A DNA stretch of 64,000 nt from Sepioteuthis lessoniana (taxonomy: Eukaryota > Mollusca > Cephalopoda > Myopsida > Loliginidae), in NCBI GenBank assembly GCA_963585895.1, contig OY757904.1, forward strand, positions 162,847,292-162,911,291, in the 5' to 3' direction. The position numbers were made by a program, and so were the translations under genes. Shown here one piece after another: positions 48,680-55,300 of the stretch. Positions within the stretch are counted from its first letter, which is position 1. Each line of letters opens with the position of its first letter. Below the pieces are notes generated by a model. The model saw only the letters and a list, made by a program, of their open reading frames with translations, had not been told where the DNA came from and made no database searches.

Positions 48680-51600
48680 GCGCATCGAAAATTGATTTTT
48701 ATGAAATATTCATAAAATATCTAGTAATTATATTAATGCCCATATCATATTAATATCACGCATTTCAAGGAATAACGAAAAATGTTATTCACGTTTAACT
48801 TCAATTCATTGAATTAATCAAGTTGAAGCGAAAAAGAATTCATAACAATCGAATATATTTTGACGTTGCACTGTAATCTTTGTTTTTTTTTTTCAGTTTA
48901 CTTACAGTAATATCCGATAATTTTTCCCAGACGGGTACAATAAAATACTTGATTCCATCCACCGCTCCAGTCAATGTACATCCACGAACTAATAGAATGA
49001 GCAGGATTATATAAGGGAACGTTGCTGTGAAATAAACCACCTACAAAACAAAAGATATAAAGATTTTTTCGGTTATGCACATTTAAACGTCAATTAAAAG
49101 AAACGCAGCTACATTAGCGATATTTGTTCATGGAACAACATCAGGTTATTATCAACAAAGTAGTTATGCAGTCACTCTTAGCGTAATGGTTATAATTGTA
49201 TAGAAATGGAGTCGATGACCTGAGTTCAAATCCCGATCAAAGCTGTTTCCTTATGTTCTCTTCACAGCTATGAATAAACAGTAGGGCAGTTTGGGTTATT
49301 TACCTTTGCTTAGGCAAGCATTTTAGGAGAATGAAAACCTTGAATTCAAACCAATTTAATTCTGCTAAAAGATTGACCTTTTGTCACATCCTGGTGGGGA
49401 GGTGTAGGTAAACATTTAAAGAACATGAAAAAAATAAATGTGTCAAGTATTCAGTGCTACAAGGCAAAAACTAAGTTTGTATTATCGTTGCTATTGATAT
49501 TGTTTAAAAATAAAACTCTGTCTTATAGACACACGTTAGACTCATTGCCAATTTCAGATGTTACCTTATAAGTCAACAACGTTATTGGGATCGATTTCTA
49601 GTTTCTAGTTGTCCTAATGAAACAAGATCGTACCATTATAAATTGTAGACAGCACAAGACACTGTAGGAAGACATTAATTACTTCCTTAGGAGGATGGAT
49701 ATGTTCTATAGGTGGTTTCGTAGACTGGCACAATCCGGAAAAAAAGTCCTTGGTGTCTTTTGCTTCTATTCTTTGGTCAGAAGAGACTTCATCTGTTGCT
49801 CCAACTTGGGTCATTTGGCTCTCCGTAATTCTTAAGTAAATTTTTTCCGATGATGAACCTTTTCACTTGTTGTTTGCTCATAGAACAATATATGCCTCTT
49901 TTATCTCTAGGAACATGCTTGTGTATTCTTTTCCCAACTTGGATGTATATTATGAATTGAATGTTTCTGTCGGAGAACATGAGAATTTGTCTTTCATTCT
50001 CTTTATTCATTATTAGAGTATCACGGTTATCATCATCATCACGTCACACTGACTGCACGGGATTTCCTGGCTCTCTTTCTCTACATCCGTCCCTATCATT
50101 CATCATTCCCGACAAGTCGGCCAAAACGGGCGTGGCCATATGTAGGATTCCATAGAAGAACGCCGTATTAGAGATCGTCGTTGCTTCTCCAGCAGTGTCT
50201 TGTTCGTCTTACTTGGATGGTTTTTGAGATGGGAGGTAAGTGACCGTTCAACTGCTGTTTTGTTGGGCATTGCTTCCAGGATTTTTTCAAAGCAGCATGG
50301 AGCATACTTGTGTAGTCCCCATATAGCTATTTTTCCATGCGTTTTGTTAGCGTCCATATAGTGCATCCATACAGTAGTACTGATATAGCCACAGCCTGGA
50401 AAAATCCAGTTATATTTTATCGGTGTGATCAGACTTCCATACAATCGATAACCAGTTGATAGCGGTCCATGCTTTCGCTATGCCTATTATGACATCACTT
50501 TCAGTAGATGAGATATTGCTACCATGGGGTGTCAATTTCTCTTATAATTTTAGAGGCCTGCCACTTAATGTGGAAATGACTTCTCGTTTAAAACATATGG
50601 ACATTGTTTTATTTGCGTTCACCTAAAGGCTAATGCTTCCTTTACAGTAGGGATTCAGTTAAATTAGGTGCATTAGTAAGAAGCGCGAAATCATCATTGC
50701 GGACTGCATCTGTTAAAGTTTCTGTAGGATAACGTCTACTTCTTGCTTTTTTTTCAGAGTAAAGCCATTTCCTTTAATTAAATCTATCGACATTCGAAAT
50801 ACGAAGTCTAGGCATATTATAGATAAATAGGGGGGGGGATGTAGTATTTTGTCCATTTCTCTATAGTAGTTTATTCATAGACATCGTTACATAATCGAAG
50901 AAGTATCATCAAATTTCCTTGTCTATTTCTGGAGGTATTTTGTTGAGGCCTGTAGTTTTTTTGCTTTTAATTTTTGTTAGAATTATGTCAAATTCTTCCT
51001 CTGCAAACTGTCCTCGTTCGATGTCTAGTTGATTATTGATCATTTTTGGTGAGAAGTTTATCAATGAGTTTTGGTGAGTTTCCACGCAGATTCTTGAAAT
51101 GTTCTTTTTTCTTGGCCTTTTTTTTCTTGGATTTTAGTTTTGCTTTCAAGTTTCTCTTGCTTCTTCTAACTTCATTAATTATCTACCATGACTGTTTATT
51201 TTCAACTGAATCTCTTATTTTATTCATCTGACCTTAAATGTATTTTTTTTCTCTCTGGGCTTTCTTCAGTTTCTGTGTGTTGGCATTTGTTGGTTTCTTT
51301 TATCAAATAATTATGATTTTTTTCATGTTATCTCGTTTTTATTCAATTTCTATTGCATCCCAGGGAACTTTACATTTTGCTCTTGGTTTGGTTGGAATGC
51401 ATTTGGCTGCTGCTTCTCTATGGGCTGTAACAAAGCTTTCATATTTGTTATTCGGTGTATGTTTTTAAAATGTCTCAAAAAGAGTATTAAACTCGTTTCT
51501 TCTAGTTACCGTAGGATTTCTAATATCGGTGAGGGAGGAGCAGTAATATTGTGCCGCTCTAACTTTTGTTTCTTATTTCTACGTCGGCTCGGTCGAATCT

Positions 51601-52315
51601 TTGTCGAGATAATTCTGTGATCGGAAGATACTCCTTCAAAACTCGAGTATGCATCACAGTTTAGAGCGCTATTTATCTATTTCTTATTTATGAATATATA
51701 ATCCATTTGTGATTTAGAGTCATTTGTTTAGATGTAGGTCTATAGTTTTCCCTCCCTTTTCTGGAATTCAGTATTTAGGCAAGCTAACCTGTTCTCGAGT
51801 GAAAAGTCTGCCAGATATCCCCCATTCCTGTTTGATGAGTTATGCAAGCAGAATTTGTTATTTTCGTCTTTTCCTAATTGAGCATTCCTGTCCCTACCGA
51901 TAATTACAACGTTGTGTTTGTGAATATGTAGGACAAGAGAAGATAGCTCGTTATCGAAGGTGATGATGTTGGTTTCATCACTGACATTGGTCGGATTTTA
52001 GCAAGAAACGATTGTTGAGCCGGGGTTGTCATTAAAGGAAACATAATTCTCAGTTGATCAAAGAAAGTTGTATATTTTTTTATCATATCTGCGTAGTTGA
52101 TGAAGTTCTTACCTTTCCAGATGATTTTACTCCTTTATACAGACAAGCGATAACAATTATCCAAGAGAGAAGCATACACAGAGACAATTTCCAAATGGGA
52201 ATTCCTATATTCTCGGGTTCAAGACCCTTGGAACGCTGAATGACTTCAAGTCTTTAAAAATAAAAATGAAATAAAATTAAAATTGATTAAACAAATTTCC
52301 TTTTTCAACCAAAAG

Positions 52316-52360
<45 letters not shown>

Positions 52361-55300
52361 GGAGTAAAGAGAATGTTTAAAAAAACCCAAAAGACATATT
52401 TTTTTAGATGTAAATAAACTCTATATTGTTTAGAAATGCTTAAGAGAAAAAATTATTTTAATCTAACAAAAATATTTGTTTTGAGGGCATTGAACAGAGA
52501 TCTGTCATCAAATTTTTGCTGGTTTACCAAATGCAAACAGTGTGAAATTTATAGAAGAATGGAAATGAGGAAGCTTGTTTTATTGAGAAAATATTTACAA
52601 CTAGGTTAGACATGGGTTTGCTGCAGCAAATTGAATAATTTTGCCGGCATGTCAACTCGTCTTGGGTTAATTCATGCCTAGTGGTTAAGGAATCGTGTTC
52701 ATTGTACATTCATATTTATATTTTCCTAAGGTTTTTTTTTGCCCACCGTTGTTTGGTTTCAAATATTCCTAACACAAATAAGTTTCAAGTAATTATATCA
52801 ATTTGATAATAGTCATTAGTAAACAATCATAGCTTCAAGTGACAATTCATAGTAGAAATAATTTGCACAGTTATATGGCATCAAGTATTCTTATAGAATA
52901 CGAATATTTTTCAGATAAATCTATTAGAACAATAGATGGGACTCTTCCAATTAATACTCCTTTAGGGCAGATTGGATTTGAGAGTAATGGCAATAAAACA
53001 GCGCCTTCTGAACCCTGTCGACTCGGTGGTTATTAACATATGAAGATTTTTATAATACTGTTACATTGATTCGGTGAATTGAAAAAGTTTCAATAAATTT
53101 TGCTTGATCATAAAAAAGATAAAAATCTTTTTTGTGATCTTTAGGTGCAATTTTAAATTCCTTTAATAAGATTTTGTCCCATTAATTAAATTGTCCAGAT
53201 TCAAATGTTATTTTTGGGAAAGAAATTTGGAAAGTTCAGAGAACCACGAATTTGTGTTCTTTTGTGTTGATGTAGAAGATTGAAATTGGTCATCTGCTGT
53301 AGTTGATATGTGAATCCTGAAATACGACCAATTTATTTGGTAAACTTATCTTATCCCACCGTGACCTTTCACAATTGAACGCATATATTTCTGTAGATAT
53401 TGCAACACTGTCAAATCTTAATGAAAATATAAAAGTAATTTTGGGGGTCGAGGAACGAATCGACTTTCAGATTGAGGGGGAAAGCAACGTTTATCAGAAG
53501 AAAATGTGATAAAGCTTTGAAATGAAAACATTTGAAACTTAAAATTACAAATTTTTAGATTTATTCATAAAAGTGTTTTATAAAAATTTATCTCGCAGAA
53601 GATTGTTTTGTTTTCACTCCATTTTGTACCCACCCCACAACAATGAACTCATGTTTGCTGTCAAAAAATAAAATTAATCTAAAACTTAAGTGTGGTAGCT
53701 AAAAGCCCCCGTCGACCGTAGTTGTAAAAGTAGTTTAACAATTGGAGCATTAGTCAAAAACGGAACAGGTACTTACTGAAAAAACAAATTTGAAGCGGTG
53801 TAATATGTTTCATTTTGGAGTCGGCAACTTATGTTGTAACCCGGTTCTTGCCAAGTTTCATTTGTATTTGGACAGAAACAATCTTGTTGGTCGATTGTCA
53901 TATTACCAACACAGACTACACGCTGAGACACACAGTCGGTTCTATTAAACTGAGAAAACAACGAAATCATTTCTTAAATGCTTGAAACCTTTACAACAAC
54001 ATCTATCTGTAAATGAATTGTAAAAAGAACTTTATAACTAGTTCACACAATTGTTTTTATTGAACATGATACAGTTATGAAGTATTTAACTGACTTCCCA
54101 TCAAGTCGATGTATGACACAAGGTCGTTTTATCGTGGAGAGCCACCCACAAATCAAGATTAATGTGCAGCTCATCCTAAAATGCTTGGAACCGTCAGCAT
54201 TCCCCCTATTGGGTAGCCTGAGGCTCCGAGCAATAAACTCAAACCTACAAAGCAGTTATAGCCTGTGGGAGGGAAGCCCCCCGCCCCGCTGGAACCAAGC
54301 AATCATCAAATGCCCATAATGCAATTAGGACAGGAGTAGTAAAACAGTGTACGGTATTTATACAGAAAAGGGCGTAAGGGGAGGTATCAACTGTCTTACC
54401 ATATGAATCCAGGTAGAAAGGTCACAAGGACCCCCCCCAATCTTAAACCAAAATTTACTCGATAAATCTATTACGTCTCACTTGAAGTAAAAAAACAAAT
54501 TTCTCTACAAAGCATAGCCCTTACCAACGACTATAAATCAATTGTGACTTTTTTTTCAATGACTTTATCAGCGGTCACGTTATGAATAGTTGGTCATCAA
54601 ATTACACGTTATAGATTTTTTTTTTACTATGTGGAATGAATTTAATCTTAATAGAAACAGATCATAACTACAAATAATACAAACAAATAAAAAATCAATA
54701 AAACTTGTTTATTGTCACAGACGAGACAACTAGTTTTACGTTTTCGGTCGTTGGGCAAATGTCTTTGGAAGTCTCACACACCATGACGACAGTATTCAGA
54801 TTAGTTGCTCACAACCTCTTTTTTAAAAACAAACTATAGACCCCTTTGATTTCTATTTTAATCTATTTGACCCCCACACTCATTCAATGTTTAAAATCCT
54901 TTTGTATTTTTATTATTAAATATTTGGAACTGTAAAAAGAATGTTAAAATATTTTGTGTATTGTAGAAGTATAACGAATTTTTATCGTTTAGGGTTTTCG
55001 GACTATTGTTATATTCACAACGTTTTAGCCGATAGGTCTTCCGACCTTCTTCAGGTGTTCATCGAACTTGGGAGCCTACACTTTGGCATTAAATAACCCA
55101 CGAAGGTTGATATGCCATTAAACAAAGAAACCAAACCAAAAGATAACTTTCCACCATGTTGAGTTGAATCGTTAACTTTATCATCTTCTTTCATTTCAAC
55201 TTGATGTTATTTCTCCTTTTCCTTTCAATTGTCTATTCACGTCCCAAATCTTTTGATTCTTCTAAGGGACGCTGCATGCGCAAATCTTACTAGCAACATT

